Shown piece by piece: positions 35,797-46,800 of a DNA stretch of 64,000 nucleotides (positions within the stretch are counted from its first letter, which is position 1; each line of letters begins with the position of its first letter). Made by a program: the position numbers and the translations under genes. The notes below the pieces were generated by a model, which made no database searches, was not told the DNA's origin, and saw nothing but the letters and a program-made list of their open reading frames with translations. The stretch is from Tepidamorphaceae bacterium (GTDB lineage: Bacteria > Pseudomonadota > Alphaproteobacteria > Rhizobiales > JAKSCL01): positions 1 through 64,000 of the forward strand of contig JANQPO010000019.1 of assembly GCA_028289445.1 (NCBI GenBank), read 5' to 3'.

Positions 35797-37104
35797 CTAT
35801 CGTTCCCTGAGCGCTTCCGACGTGACGCGGTTGACCGGTGTCAGGAGATAGGCGAGCACCGTCTTCTCACCGGTCAAGATGTCGACCTCAACGACCATGC
35901 CTGGAATGATCGGCAGCGGCTCCTCGGGCGAGCCCAGGGCGCCGTCATCCGTTCGAATGATGACTCGGTAAAAGGTCTGGCCCTCCGCGTCGGTGGTCGT
36001 GTCGGCTCCGATGCGATCGACATGGCCCGCGAGGTCGCCGTAGATCGTATAGTCATAGGCCGTGACCTTTACCGAAGCAGGTTGATCCGGTCGGATGAAG
36101 GCCACGTCCTGAGGCCGGATTTCCGCTTCGATCAGCAACCGATCATCGACGGGAACGATTTCAACGACACTCTGGCCGGGTTGGACCACCGCGCCAACGG
36201 TCGTGACCGGCAGTGCGTTGACGATGCCGTCGACCGGCGCGCGCAATACGGTCCGCTGCACCCTATCCTGCGCGGCGCGCATCGTCTCCTCGATGACCTT
36301 TAGATCGGCGACGGCGCGTGCGAGATCCTCAGCGGCGCGCGCCGTGAAGGCAGCGACTAGGCTTTGGATCCGCGATTCGGCTTCGCTGATGGCTGCGGCC
36401 GTACGCGGCAAGGCAGCCTCCAAAACGGTCTGCTCGCGCTTTTCGGTCTGTGCTTGTCGGCGCAAGCGCAGCAGTTCGATTTGCGGGAAATTGCCGCGTC
36501 GCCGAAGGGCCTCCGCCAGGGCCAATTCCTCTCCGATGAGCGCCAGGGTGCCTTCGGTTTCAGTCAACCGGGTTTCGATCTCCGCGCGCTCCATTTTGCG
36601 TTGCGCGAGTTGTTGCTCGGCAACGGCGATTTCCTGGCGCAACGCCGCGCGGCGCGCCGTGAGCAAGGCCTGCTCTTGCGCAATCAGTTCGGGGGGGAGG
36701 TCTGTGTTTGCGTAGTCCGGGTCTCTGGCGGCGACCTCGGCTTTAAGGCGAATGCGACGCGTGGTGAGCGCCGCCTCGCGATTGCGAATTTCGCCCAGTT
36801 CCGAGGAAAACGTCGTGTCGTCGATGCGCATCAAAGGTTGCTGCGCGGTGACGCGATCGCCCTCGGCAACCTCGATCGAGGCGACGATGCCGCCTTCGAG
36901 CGACTGCACGATTTGTACCTGGCTCGACGGGATGACACGGCCGCTGCCGCGCGTCACCTCTTGCACGACAGCCTGGCGTGCCCAGACGATTCCGCCGGCC
37001 ATCATCGCCGCGATCACGATCAGGATCGGCCAACCCGAGATGAGGCCCCTGCGCTGCAAGGCGGCGCGAATGTCGTTGGCGAACCGTTCGTCAGATCTTC
37101 GCAT
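35797..37104 (-). CDS. Type I secretion membrane fusion protein (HlyD family)
   Basis: A 435-residue adaptor. A short cytoplasmic N-terminus is followed by one transmembrane segment (about 24-42), a lipoyl half ('GSGRVIPSSQVQIVQSLEGG'), a long charged coiled coil (about 100-290), the second lipoyl half ('LRAPVDGIVNAL') and a beta-barrel ending 'GMVVEVDILTGEKTVLAYLLTPV', the HlyD/LapC C-terminal signature. It links the inner-membrane ABC exporter to the TolC-like channel. It overlaps the exporter gene by 14 bp and is the last gene of the secretion set. Confidence 0.93.
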   Translation of the reverse strand: MRRSDERFANDIRAALQRRGLISGWPILIVIAAMMAGGIVWARQAVVQEVTRGSGRVIPSSQVQIVQSLEGGIVASIEVAEGDRVTAQQPLMRIDDTTFSSELGEIRNREAALTTRRIRLKAEVAARDPDYANTDLPPELIAQEQALLTARRAALRQEIAVAEQQLAQRKMERAEIETRLTETEGTLALIGEELALAEALRRRGNFPQIELLRLRRQAQTEKREQTVLEAALPRTAAAISEAESRIQSLVAAFTARAAEDLARAVADLKVIEETMRAAQDRVQRTVLRAPVDGIVNALPVTTVGAVVQPGQSVVEIVPVDDRLLIEAEIRPQDVAFIRPDQPASVKVTAYDYTIYGDLAGHVDRIGADTTTDAEGQTFYRVIIRTDDGALGSPEEPLPIIPGMVVEVDILTGEKTVLAYLLTPVNRVTSEALRER

Positions 37105-39310
37105 CTTGCGCTTCCTGACCTAGCCTGCGGAGTTCGGCGAGAACATCCGCCTTTCGCCCATCGGCGACCAGGCGTCCCTTTTCGAAGACGAGTAGCCGGT
37201 CGACCGCGTCCAAGAGCTTGTGGCGATGGGTGGCGATAAACAGAGTCAATCCGCTTCGACCGAGTTCGGCGAGACTTGCCATGAGCGCGGCCTCGGTCCG
37301 CGTGTCCATCGACGCGCTCGGCTCGTCGAGGAACAGAACGGTCGGCTCACGCAACAACGCACGCGCCAGTGCTACCGCCTGGCGCTGTCCTCCCGACAGC
37401 GACCGTCCGGCCTCCGCGATCGGCATCGCAAGGCCTTCGGGATGGTCGCCGGCGAACGCCGCCACGCCGGACATCTGGACGGCGCGCTGAAGCGCATCTT
37501 CGCTGGCGAACGGGCGCCCCATAACGATGTTGCTGCGCAGTGTCCCGGAAAACAGGTGTGGTTCCTGCGGACAATAGCCGATGGCATCCCGCAAGCCGGC
37601 CACGCCGTATTGTCGAATGTCGAGACCATCGATGGAAACAAGGCCGTCGTGCGCGGCGTAGAGCCCGGAAATCAAGCGACCGAGCGTGCTCTTGCCGCAG
37701 CCGACGCGACCAACAACCCCGATGCGTTCACCGGGCTTGACCGAAAACGAAACGTCTTTGAGTGCAGGGAGCGGCGCACCTGGATAGGTGAAGGTGACGC
37801 CTGAGAACGCCACAGCGCCTTCAATGGCCTGACCACCGCCGCCGGCACCCGTTTCCCCCTCCTGCGCCATGACCCGATTGAGTGCCGAAAGCGCTCCCTT
37901 GGCCTGTCCAATGCGGGTCATGGTTTGCGCAACGTTCGACAAGGGCGCCAAGACGCGCCCAGCGAGAATATTGGCGGCGATCAGCGCGCCGACTGTGATT
38001 TCACCGGCGATCACCAGGAACACGCCCCAGACGATGATCGTGACGGCGACGATCTGCCCGGTCGACGCCACGATCGCCACGGCTGTAGTCGCCCAAAATC
38101 GCGACCGCGCCGAGGCGCGGCTGGATGCGGCCACGGCATGATCCCAAAGCCGACGCATCCATCCTTCCGCGCCCGATGCCTTGAGCGATTCAATGCCGGT
38201 CAGCGTTTCAACGAGTATGCCCTGGCGCGTGGCGGAATCGGCCTGCGTCCGCGCAAGGGCCGCCGACAAGGGAGCCTGAATGAGTAGCGTCAGGACCAAG
38301 ACAACCGGCACCGCAATCATCGGGACGAGCACCAGCGGTCCGACGAGCCACCACAGCACCCACAAGAAGATCCCGATGAACACCAGGTCCGTCACCGCGA
38401 CCACGCTCGATGAGGTCAAGACATCGCGCACGGCGTCGAAATCGCGCATGCGACTGGCAAAAGCGCCGCCGGACTCCGGCCGGCCAGCAAGCTTGAGGCC
38501 GACCACCTTGTCAAACAGTCGCCCAGCGACGGTCATGTCGACACGGCGGCCGGTCTCATCGACGATCCGGGCGCGCAGAAGCTTAAGGATCGCGTCAAAC
38601 ACGATCGCCAGGGCGACGCCGGCCGTCAGCGCCCACAATGTCGGGATCGCCAGATTGGGAATGACCCGATCATAGACGTTCATGATGAACAGTGGCAGGG
38701 CGAGACCCAGAAGATTGATCAAAAAGGCCGCGATGACCACTTGAACATAGTTCGGCCAAAACCGACGCACGGCCGACCAGAACCAGTGTCCTTGAAATTC
38801 CGTTGGGCCAAACGAGGGATCGGTGTCTCCGGACGCCAGGAGCGAACGGTCCGGAACGGCGTAAACGACGAACGGCTTTAGGAACCCGCGCAGCTCCGCG
38901 ATCGGGACACGAACGGGTTCCAGGTGCGCGGACAGCGGATCGACGATGTGGGCCTCATGGCGCGTCGAATCGATCCGCGTGATGATTGCCGTTTCGCCGC
39001 TCTTCTTGAAAACCGCGACCGGCGGCGTCACCGGCGAGATGCGGTGCGGTGCGGCGCGCTCCGCTTTTAGATCGAGGCCGCAGCGCCGCCCCATGTCGCT
39101 GAGATGGCCGAAGGACGGGCCGTCGTCGGTCTGCGGAATTCCGTGCACGATATCACTGCGCACCGGCGCGAAACCATGCCATCGCGCGAGCCAGACGATC
39201 GCGTCGGCCAGGTCGGCCCTCTGCTCGACTTCCGGTGTTTCTGGATCAAGCTCGGCGGAGGGTGCGTCGAACGATGATTCGTCGCCTGGTCGGATCGTTG
39301 TCTCTACCAC
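37091..39310 (-). CDS. Type I secretion ABC exporter with Cys-less C39-like domain
   Basis: A 739-residue half-transporter. The N-terminal roughly 125 residues resemble a C39 peptidase-like domain ('DLADAIVWLARWHGFAP') but lack the catalytic Cys, as in LapB/HlyB exporters that do not cleave their substrate. The six-helix transmembrane domain is at about 185-460. The ATPase shows Walker A 'GRVGCGKST', signature 'LSGGQRQA' and Walker B 'LFLDEPSASMD'. It exports the RTX protein encoded upstream. GTG start overlapping the TolC-like gene by 7 bp. Confidence 0.93.
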   Translation of the reverse strand: MVETTIRPGDESSFDAPSAELDPETPEVEQRADLADAIVWLARWHGFAPVRSDIVHGIPQTDDGPSFGHLSDMGRRCGLDLKAERAAPHRISPVTPPVAVFKKSGETAIITRIDSTRHEAHIVDPLSAHLEPVRVPIAELRGFLKPFVVYAVPDRSLLASGDTDPSFGPTEFQGHWFWSAVRRFWPNYVQVVIAAFLINLLGLALPLFIMNVYDRVIPNLAIPTLWALTAGVALAIVFDAILKLLRARIVDETGRRVDMTVAGRLFDKVVGLKLAGRPESGGAFASRMRDFDAVRDVLTSSSVVAVTDLVFIGIFLWVLWWLVGPLVLVPMIAVPVVLVLTLLIQAPLSAALARTQADSATRQGILVETLTGIESLKASGAEGWMRRLWDHAVAASSRASARSRFWATTAVAIVASTGQIVAVTIIVWGVFLVIAGEITVGALIAANILAGRVLAPLSNVAQTMTRIGQAKGALSALNRVMAQEGETGAGGGGQAIEGAVAFSGVTFTYPGAPLPALKDVSFSVKPGERIGVVGRVGCGKSTLGRLISGLYAAHDGLVSIDGLDIRQYGVAGLRDAIGYCPQEPHLFSGTLRSNIVMGRPFASEDALQRAVQMSGVAAFAGDHPEGLAMPIAEAGRSLSGGQRQAVALARALLREPTVLFLDEPSASMDTRTEAALMASLAELGRSGLTLFIATHRHKLLDAVDRLLVFEKGRLVADGRKADVLAELRRLGQEAQDAKI

Positions 39311-40695
39311 TTGCGCAGCGGTTCAAGTGTGAAGGCTCCGATCGGACGATACCGCCGGTCGGAGGCGTCGACAACTGCGCCGGCAGGTGCCGCAATCCCG
39401 AACGTGTCGAGCAGAGCGCCGGTCGCCGCGATCAGCTGGTAGCGCGAGAAGATGGCGATCGATTCCGACGTGACCTGCTGAACCCGCGTATTGAAGACCG
39501 CGTTTTCAGAGTCGAGCAGGTCGAGAAGGCTGCGCAAGCCGGCTTCGAACTCTTCGACATAGGCGGCGCGGACTTGCACCGCTTTTGCGGACTCACGACG
39601 CAACACCTGAAGCCGCAGATCGTTCGTGAAGACGTCGGAGAATGCTCTTTCGGCCGCCTCGTCAACGTTGCGGCGCAGCCTATCGCGCCTAATCTCGCTT
39701 TCCATCAGACGTTCGCGCCGCTCGCGCTTGCGGGCCTTGTCGATGCCGCCGTTGAAGAGATTCCAGTTGAGCGTGACCCGGGCTGAGAGTTCGTTGTTGT
39801 TACCAGGCGTTCCGCCGATGTCCTGACCGAGCTGTCCGCGACCCTCCAACTCGACACGCGGCAGAAAGAGCGCTTTGGTCTGATAGAACTCGGCTCGCGA
39901 GGTTTCGATATCGGCTTCGGCCGCTCTCAGCGACGGGTGCTGGGCGCGCGCCAACACGACGGCGTCGTGCTTGCTTCTGATGCCGGTCGGGGGGCGGCTG
40001 GGTGCTTTGAGTTGACCGGGCTTGCGACCAACCACGCGCTTGAACCGTGCCTGTACCTCGCCCAGCGCCCGCAAGACATCGGTGCGGATGGCTTCGGCGG
40101 CGGCCAAGCGCTGCTCCGCCTGGAAAAGATCGCCCTCGGTGGCCGTTCCGGCCTCGGCGAGGTCGGCGATCCGCGCCACGATCGAACGATGCGCGGCGAT
40201 GTTCTGGTCGGCAAGACCCAGAATGCGATGGTGCCGGACCAGATCAACATAGGCCTCTACCGCGTCAAGAGCCACGACCTCCGCGCGCTCAAGCACGCGC
40301 AGCGCGGCGCCGTTGACCCGCGCGGACTGGCGGTAGACCTCGTTGGCGCGGAAAAATCCGTCAAACAGTGTTTGCCGGAGCGTCAGGCCGACCGATTTCG
40401 ATAGCCGCCATTCCTTGTTGTCGTCATCGCTCAAAGACGCGCGGTCATATTTGAACGGGCCAGCATAGCTGTCCAGATCGAGTCGCGGCAGGTAGAGGCC
40501 CCGCGCCTGATCGACTTCGTGGTCGATGGCGCGCCGATTGGCGGCGGCCTCGCCGATCAGAGGATTGGACTCGACAGCATCGCGGACAACTTCGCCGATT
40601 GAATCGGCATCGGCGGGCGCAGCGGCAAACGCCGCCAGCGCCACCACCAATGCGGCTAGCACAGGTCCCCGCTTCAATACATACGCGGCCGGCAT
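39304..40695 (-). CDS. TolC-family outer-membrane channel of the type I secretion system
   Basis: A 463-residue OMP with a signal peptide (about 1-30, cleavage near ADA-DS). Two repeated coiled-coil/beta modules follow; 'SVGLTLRQTLFDGFFRANEV' and 'ARVTLNWNLFNGGIDKARK' are the paired membrane-strand motifs of the AggA/LapE group. Its stop overlaps the exporter start. I prefer the ATG at 40695 over GTG at 40704; GGGGTG lies just upstream. It follows the adhesin gene by about 170 bp with no clear terminator between, so it may share that transcript. Confidence 0.9.
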   Translation of the reverse strand: MPAAYVLKRGPVLAALVVALAAFAAAPADADSIGEVVRDAVESNPLIGEAAANRRAIDHEVDQARGLYLPRLDLDSYAGPFKYDRASLSDDDNKEWRLSKSVGLTLRQTLFDGFFRANEVYRQSARVNGAALRVLERAEVVALDAVEAYVDLVRHHRILGLADQNIAAHRSIVARIADLAEAGTATEGDLFQAEQRLAAAEAIRTDVLRALGEVQARFKRVVGRKPGQLKAPSRPPTGIRSKHDAVVLARAQHPSLRAAEADIETSRAEFYQTKALFLPRVELEGRGQLGQDIGGTPGNNNELSARVTLNWNLFNGGIDKARKRERRERLMESEIRRDRLRRNVDEAAERAFSDVFTNDLRLQVLRRESAKAVQVRAAYVEEFEAGLRSLLDLLDSENAVFNTRVQQVTSESIAIFSRYQLIAATGALLDTFGIAAPAGAVVDASDRRYRPIGAFTLEPLRKW

Positions 40696-40866
40696 ACGCC
40701 GCACCCCACTCGTTTAACGCCCCGTATTTCTTAGCAATTTGGGCGTTTACCATCAATGCGAGAGGGCTGAAGCGGAGTCCGATTCACGCGCAGAGTCACC
40801 CAACGGCAACATGACGCGCGCCGGAGTGACACGCCAGGCCTATCAGTTTGGGTCGATTTGGAAGGA

Positions 40867-43800
40867 TCAGGTCAATTCAGGTGCGTAGGCATATGCGTTG
40901 GCTGTCACGTCTCCAACCTCGTCGAACGCGATCGTAACCGCGTCGCCGTCTTGGATGCCGTTCAGCACAGCGACCGTCTCGAAGAAGGCGATCTCCCCTT
41001 CGAAGGGATCTTCGGACCGGACCCACAACTCACTGTTCCCGCCGCCGGTATCGACGACCTCAACGAACGAAAGCAGTTCCTCCTCAAAAGCCAAGTTGAT
41101 ATCGGCCGGAGTTTCAAATGCGTCGACAATCAATTGGAAGATATTGACTTCATCGCCGTCAGAATGGCTCACATCGAAAAGCTCATCGACGCTGAAATCG
41201 TCGACGAGGACGAATTGATCGGCGCCCGATCCGCCTTCCAAGAAATTGAACCCAACCCCGTCGATCAGCACGTCGTCGAAATCGGTGCCTATAACCGCCT
41301 CGACGTCGTAGATGAGAGCAGTATTGCCGAAGCCGTCTTCGACAAATCCCTCTTCGAGATCGGCGACGATGCCTTGCGAACGACCGACATCGCCGAATTC
41401 ACGGTAATCGATCGTGTCGAAGCCAAAGCCTGCATCGAACACATCTGGCCCCATCAGAGCTTGGAACCAATTGTCGCCGCTGTCGCCAACGAGCATATCA
41501 CCAAGGTTCAAGGCCGTGCCGCGAATTACGTTTATGCCTTGGAACAAATCGAAATCGCCGAATGGGTCAACAACGATGCCAAAAGTCCCGACCAGAGGAT
41601 CGCCCCACGGGTCCAGACCGGAAGCCCACGGACCTGGCAATATCTCGCTGAAGTCGGCGGAATCCCAATAGGCGGTGATTGGTGCAGTGCCGCCGTACTC
41701 GATATCCTGGTTGTATTTAAGCTCGTTATAGTTCGCTGGATTGACTTTAATGTAGTCGTGGCCGCCGAACGGCCGCAAGGCCACATCGGTTTCACCGCCA
41801 CCGTATCCGCCGATCGAGCCGTCCCACAGGAGCGTGTCGTTCTGCAGTGTTCCGGCGATTTCCGAAATGTACCTGATCGTGTCGGTATCGCCGTAGGTAT
41901 CGAGGACAGTCGCAATACCAGGTGCGGTGAATTCTATGGCAATGCCGAACGGACCGTTTTCGTCGATATAGCGCACGAAGGCGTCATAGCCATTTTGGTA
42001 AGTATCGACGCCATCAAGTATATCATCACCTTGATCACCGATCATATTGGTTGGCCGACCGTAGCCGGCAACTAGCGTATCGTTGTCTTCACCGCCGCGC
42101 AGCTTGTCTGACGGTTCCGAGAAGTCGATGTCTGCTTCGTCGCCCGCCTCGAGCCAGTCGTCGCCTTCACCGCCCTCTAATCTGTCGCTTCCCGTCAAGC
42201 CAAATAGGTCGTCATCGCCGCCTTCGCCGCGCAGGCGATTGTCGCCACCCGAGCCGACCAAGACATCATTCGTCGAGTCACCGCGGACCCAGTCGATGTC
42301 CGTAGCGACTTCGGAATTTCCAAAGCCGTCGATGACCGTCTGCCCGTCCAGCCACCCGTCATCCGGGATACCATCAACCAACACCCCAACAAGAGCGGGA
42401 ATAAAGACGGCTGTGGTTCCTAAGTTTGTGAAGATCGACTGTCCGCCGCCGTTTTGGGCGTCACGGCGGAAGTCAAGCTCTTCAATTCCATTCAGCGTGC
42501 CGTAATAGTTATCGACCCCACCCAGACCGCGCATCCGGTTGTAGTCTTCGTTGCCGTAGAAGGTATCGTTGAACTGCGTGCCGTTGACGGCTTCGATGTC
42601 TCGGAACAGATCGAAATCGCCGTACGGATCGATGACGAGCCCAAGGGTATCGTCCAGCGGATTGTCACTTAGGTTGGTGGTCGGACCAGCATAGTCCGTG
42701 CGGTCCCAGTAAACGTCGATGCCGGCGGGCGGATCGAATACTTGATTTCCTTCGTAACCCAGACCATTCCAGCCGCCATTGCCGTCGGCATAGTCGTCGC
42801 CACCGAATGGTTCGAAGAAAAAGCCCTCATCCGTCGCAATTGGGAGTGCATCGTCGAACACAATCGTGTCGTCCTGCATTGTCCCGACATAGTTCCAGAC
42901 ATCGATCGCGTTATCGACGAACCCATATGTGTCGTAGATGGTCGCCGTGTTCACGCTGATAAACTCGATGTGCACACCGTTCGGTCCGCATTCGAGCAGA
43001 TAGTTGATCTGGCCGTTGTCCCCTGAGCCCCACGCTCCGGCCCCCAGAAATGTGTCGTCGCCTTGGCTGCCAACAAATTCATCATAGCCGAGGCCGCCGT
43101 CGATAATGTCGTTGCCGAGGCCACCGAACAGGAAGTCGTCAAGCGGTGTCCCGAGCACCAACTGATCAATGGTTATCGTCGGCTCGATGCAAATCTCGAC
43201 AGTCGCGGTCGATACCGTGCCGTCGTCATTGGTCAGCGTGTAATCGAAATCGTCCACGCCGAGCGTATCTGGCGGCGGTGTGTAGCTGATCTTGCCGTCG
43301 GCATTGACCGCAACGGTGCCACCGCGGAAGGTCTGGGATGTCGTCAATCCGCCCGGAAATCTTACAACAGCGGTTCCATCTGGATCGCTGTCATTGGCGA
43401 GCACATCGAGATCGGTCGTGGTATTGACCGGAACGAGAAAAAAGTCCTCGTTGGCGGTGACGGGATCGTCAATACCTGTGACGGAGAGCGACACCGTCGC
43501 TGTGTCGGTGCCGCCATTGCCGTCGGAAATCGTGTAGGTGAACGTGTCCGTCGCGATCTCGTCCGGATCCAAGTAGTCAAGGGCCCCGCTCGGGTCGTAG
43601 GTGATCACGCCATTCAGGCTGACCGCCGCACCCAGGTTGCTGACCGGCGAGACGCTGATGATCGACAACGCATCGCCGTCGGGATCGGTGTCGTTGGCAA
43701 GCAGTGTTGCAAGGGAGATGGTTTCGGCTGAATCTTCGTCGGTGATGACGCTCGGACCTAGCTCTTCACCCGCAAACTCGAGGAGATTGACAGCATAGTC

Positions 43801-46800
43801 CGACATAGCCGCATTGACTGTAGGCGATCCAGATTCGCTCAGGTAATGGTCGAGTGGGATGGTCGAGTAAAAGACGGTCCCCAAACCGGAAGAATAGCTG
43901 AATGTGACAGCCTCATCGGGGCTAGATCGCGTGAGAATGACATTGCTGCCCGCGGGTAATGTCGGGACATCGGCGAAGCCATGATTAGAGTGATTGCCGC
44001 CGTCGAGAGAAGCGTCTGTTACAACACCACCCACACCAAGTGCGATTGGATGGTTGTCATCCAACAGTTCTATGTTTGTGCTGTCGCTGAAATCACGAAC
44101 GATTGAAGTCGCTCCGTTGAGTCCAGGCAGCACAAATTCCGCTTGATCAACATAGCGATCATGGAAGATCAGCGTTAATCCCCCTGCTACCGCCGCATTG
44201 ATGTTAGCTTGTTGGATTGGTGTCATCTCGCCGAAATCGTTGTTCGACAGATTGGTCATGTAGAGAATGTCGATACCGTTTAACTCGGCAGCGGAAAGAT
44301 CGAACAGTTGGATTGGGACAAAGCCAACTTCGTCGATCTCATCAACATGATACAGCTCGCCCTGGCCGGTGAATGTCTCGAAATACCCAACCTTCGGCGT
44401 CGTCACGACCAGATCGTCATCCACCGCATCCGGCGGCAGATTGTCCGTCACGCCATTGACGACCAGGGTCGCCGTATTCGCCGTACTGGTGGTGCCGTCG
44501 GAGACGTCATAACTGACGGTAAGGGTGCGACTTTGACCGTCATTCAGCGCGTCGAATTGCGATGGATCGATTGTGATGGTTCCATCGCGGTCGGGCACAA
44601 ATGACACGGGATTGGCGAGGTCGTCCGTGACAACGATATTGAGAGCGGAAAGCCCATCGCCGTCGACATCCGACTGACCTGCAAGGAGGTCTATGACAAT
44701 CGGCGCATCATCCTCGCTGACCGCGCCCGCATCGATGGGGGTCGTATCCGGTGCATCGTTCTCGCCAGGAATCGTGATGGCGATGACCCCGACATTCGAT
44801 GTCAGGCCCGTTGAATCCTCGGCTTGGTAAGTCGCTGTGAGCGTGAGCGATTCACCCGCTCCCAGCGACTGAAATGCGTCGCCCGGATCGAAGGTGAACG
44901 TGCCGTTGCCATTGTTCGTGAACGTGCCCTGGCCGGGGACCGTCAGCAAATTGAACGTCAGGGTATCGCCCGGATCCGCGTCGAAGCCTTGGAAGGCTCC
45001 GGTGATCGGCGCCGTTTCGCCCGTAGTGGCAAACCCGAGATTTGGGACGGTCGGGGCATCGGGCTGCGCGTCGATTGCAATGGTGACGTTCGTGGTTGTC
45101 GTCAGCGAACCGTCGGAAACCGACAGGCTCAGACCGCCGGGATCCTGGCTGTCCGGCGTCGGCGTGTAAATGAAGCCGGAGAACATGAAATTGATGACGT
45201 TCGTCGGCCCGAAAACCGACAGAGCCTCATCATCGACGCCGTCGCCGGTGATGAACGTCGCTGCGCCGAACTGGGCTTCCAGGGCCAGCAGGTCAGGCGT
45301 CTTGGTGCCGTCCGGATTGAAGCCGTTCAGCGTTATCGTCGATTGCGCTGAGACGGACACCGTGACTGGATCGTTTTCAACGTCATTGAACGAGAAGCCG
45401 AAGAGTTGAATCGACTGATCCTCGTTTGTCGCCAGACCCGCCAGATTGGGCACATCGATCGTTGGTGCGTCGTTGATACCTTCAACGGCGACCTCGACTG
45501 TGGCAGGCGGCGATGTGTTGCCGCCCTGTGTCGCCGTGTAGGTGAAAAAGACCGACGTCGTTTCCCCCTCCGACAAAGCGTCGAACGCGCCTTGCGGGTC
45601 GTAGGTGAACGTGTTTCCGGAGACGGTCACCACACCCGCTACCGGCTGGCTGACCACTTGGAATGTCGTTCCCGCTCCAGGATTACTGACTGAGAAGTCG
45701 CCAGAGGCCTCCGAGTCCTCATCGGTCAGCACCGAGAACGCGAGGGCGTTGACCGGATCGGGGTCCTGCTGCGGAACCTGAGGGGGTTCGGTTAGCGCGA
45801 AGGGATCGGGCGCGAAGCCTTCATTCTCCAAATTGCTCAAAAGGTCCTGAACTTCGCCCGTCTCGCCAAGCCCTAGTTCCGAATCCTCCCCGAGCGTGTC
45901 GCCGATCAGCTCTTGGACCTGATTGAGCGCGAGCTGGATCTGCTGGGTCGCGCCGTCAATGACTTGGCCTTCTTCGACCTCGTCGGTCGCTTCGGTCTCG
46001 TCGGGCGCGTCGTCGCCGTTCTGATTGACCGGTTCCGGGGCTGGCGCGACGACCGGATTGGCCAGATATTCGCTGTTGACCTGCGCGAAGAAGTTCAAAA
46101 TTGCCTGGGTGTCGTTGATGTCCTGGAAGGTCTGCGGCGCTTCGAAGAACTGACCGGCAACCGACAAGACGGAGATCTTTATGTCCGTCGACGTGATCAC
46201 GGCTATGATGTTTGTCGTGCCCTTCTCATAGACCGTGAAGCTGTCTCCTTCGGACTGAAGATAAAAATCCGAAGCGCCCGTATCGACGGCAACGTCGCCC
46301 AGGATGGTTGTCCCGCGAACGCCCATCGTCGCAACCGGGGTTTCGACCGTCATTCCGCCGGTTCCGGCGACATGGCCGGTGACGAACGCGAAAGTGCCCT
46401 GGACGATGTCGACGACGAGGGAGTTGTCGGTGCTGGTCGGATCGTAGATCAGCTCGTTCAGCACGAAACGAGCGTTTTCCGTCATTGTGAAAATGGTGTC
46501 GTCGATGAAGACGATCCCGACGCCGCTTCCTTCCGCAGTCGAGACAACATCGTTTTGGAAGACCGGATCGCCGGTTGAAAGCTGTGCGGTCGTTCCATCG
46601 GCACGCAAAACGGTGACCGTGCCGTCCGCCGTCTGGATGAAACCGATTGGTTCGTTGCCGCCGCCGGCGCTGGATTGGGCGAACTGGCCGGGGGCTTGCG
46701 GTCCGGCCAGCTTTGCGACCGTGCGTCCGTGCAGGATCGCACCGTTCGAGGAGTAAAGAGTCGGTGGGTGAGCGCTATCGAAATAGTCGATCAGCAGATA

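Noticed and set aside
40858..42075. 405-codon plus-strand open frame
   Set aside because: Antisense to the RTX end of the giant secreted protein; no motif.
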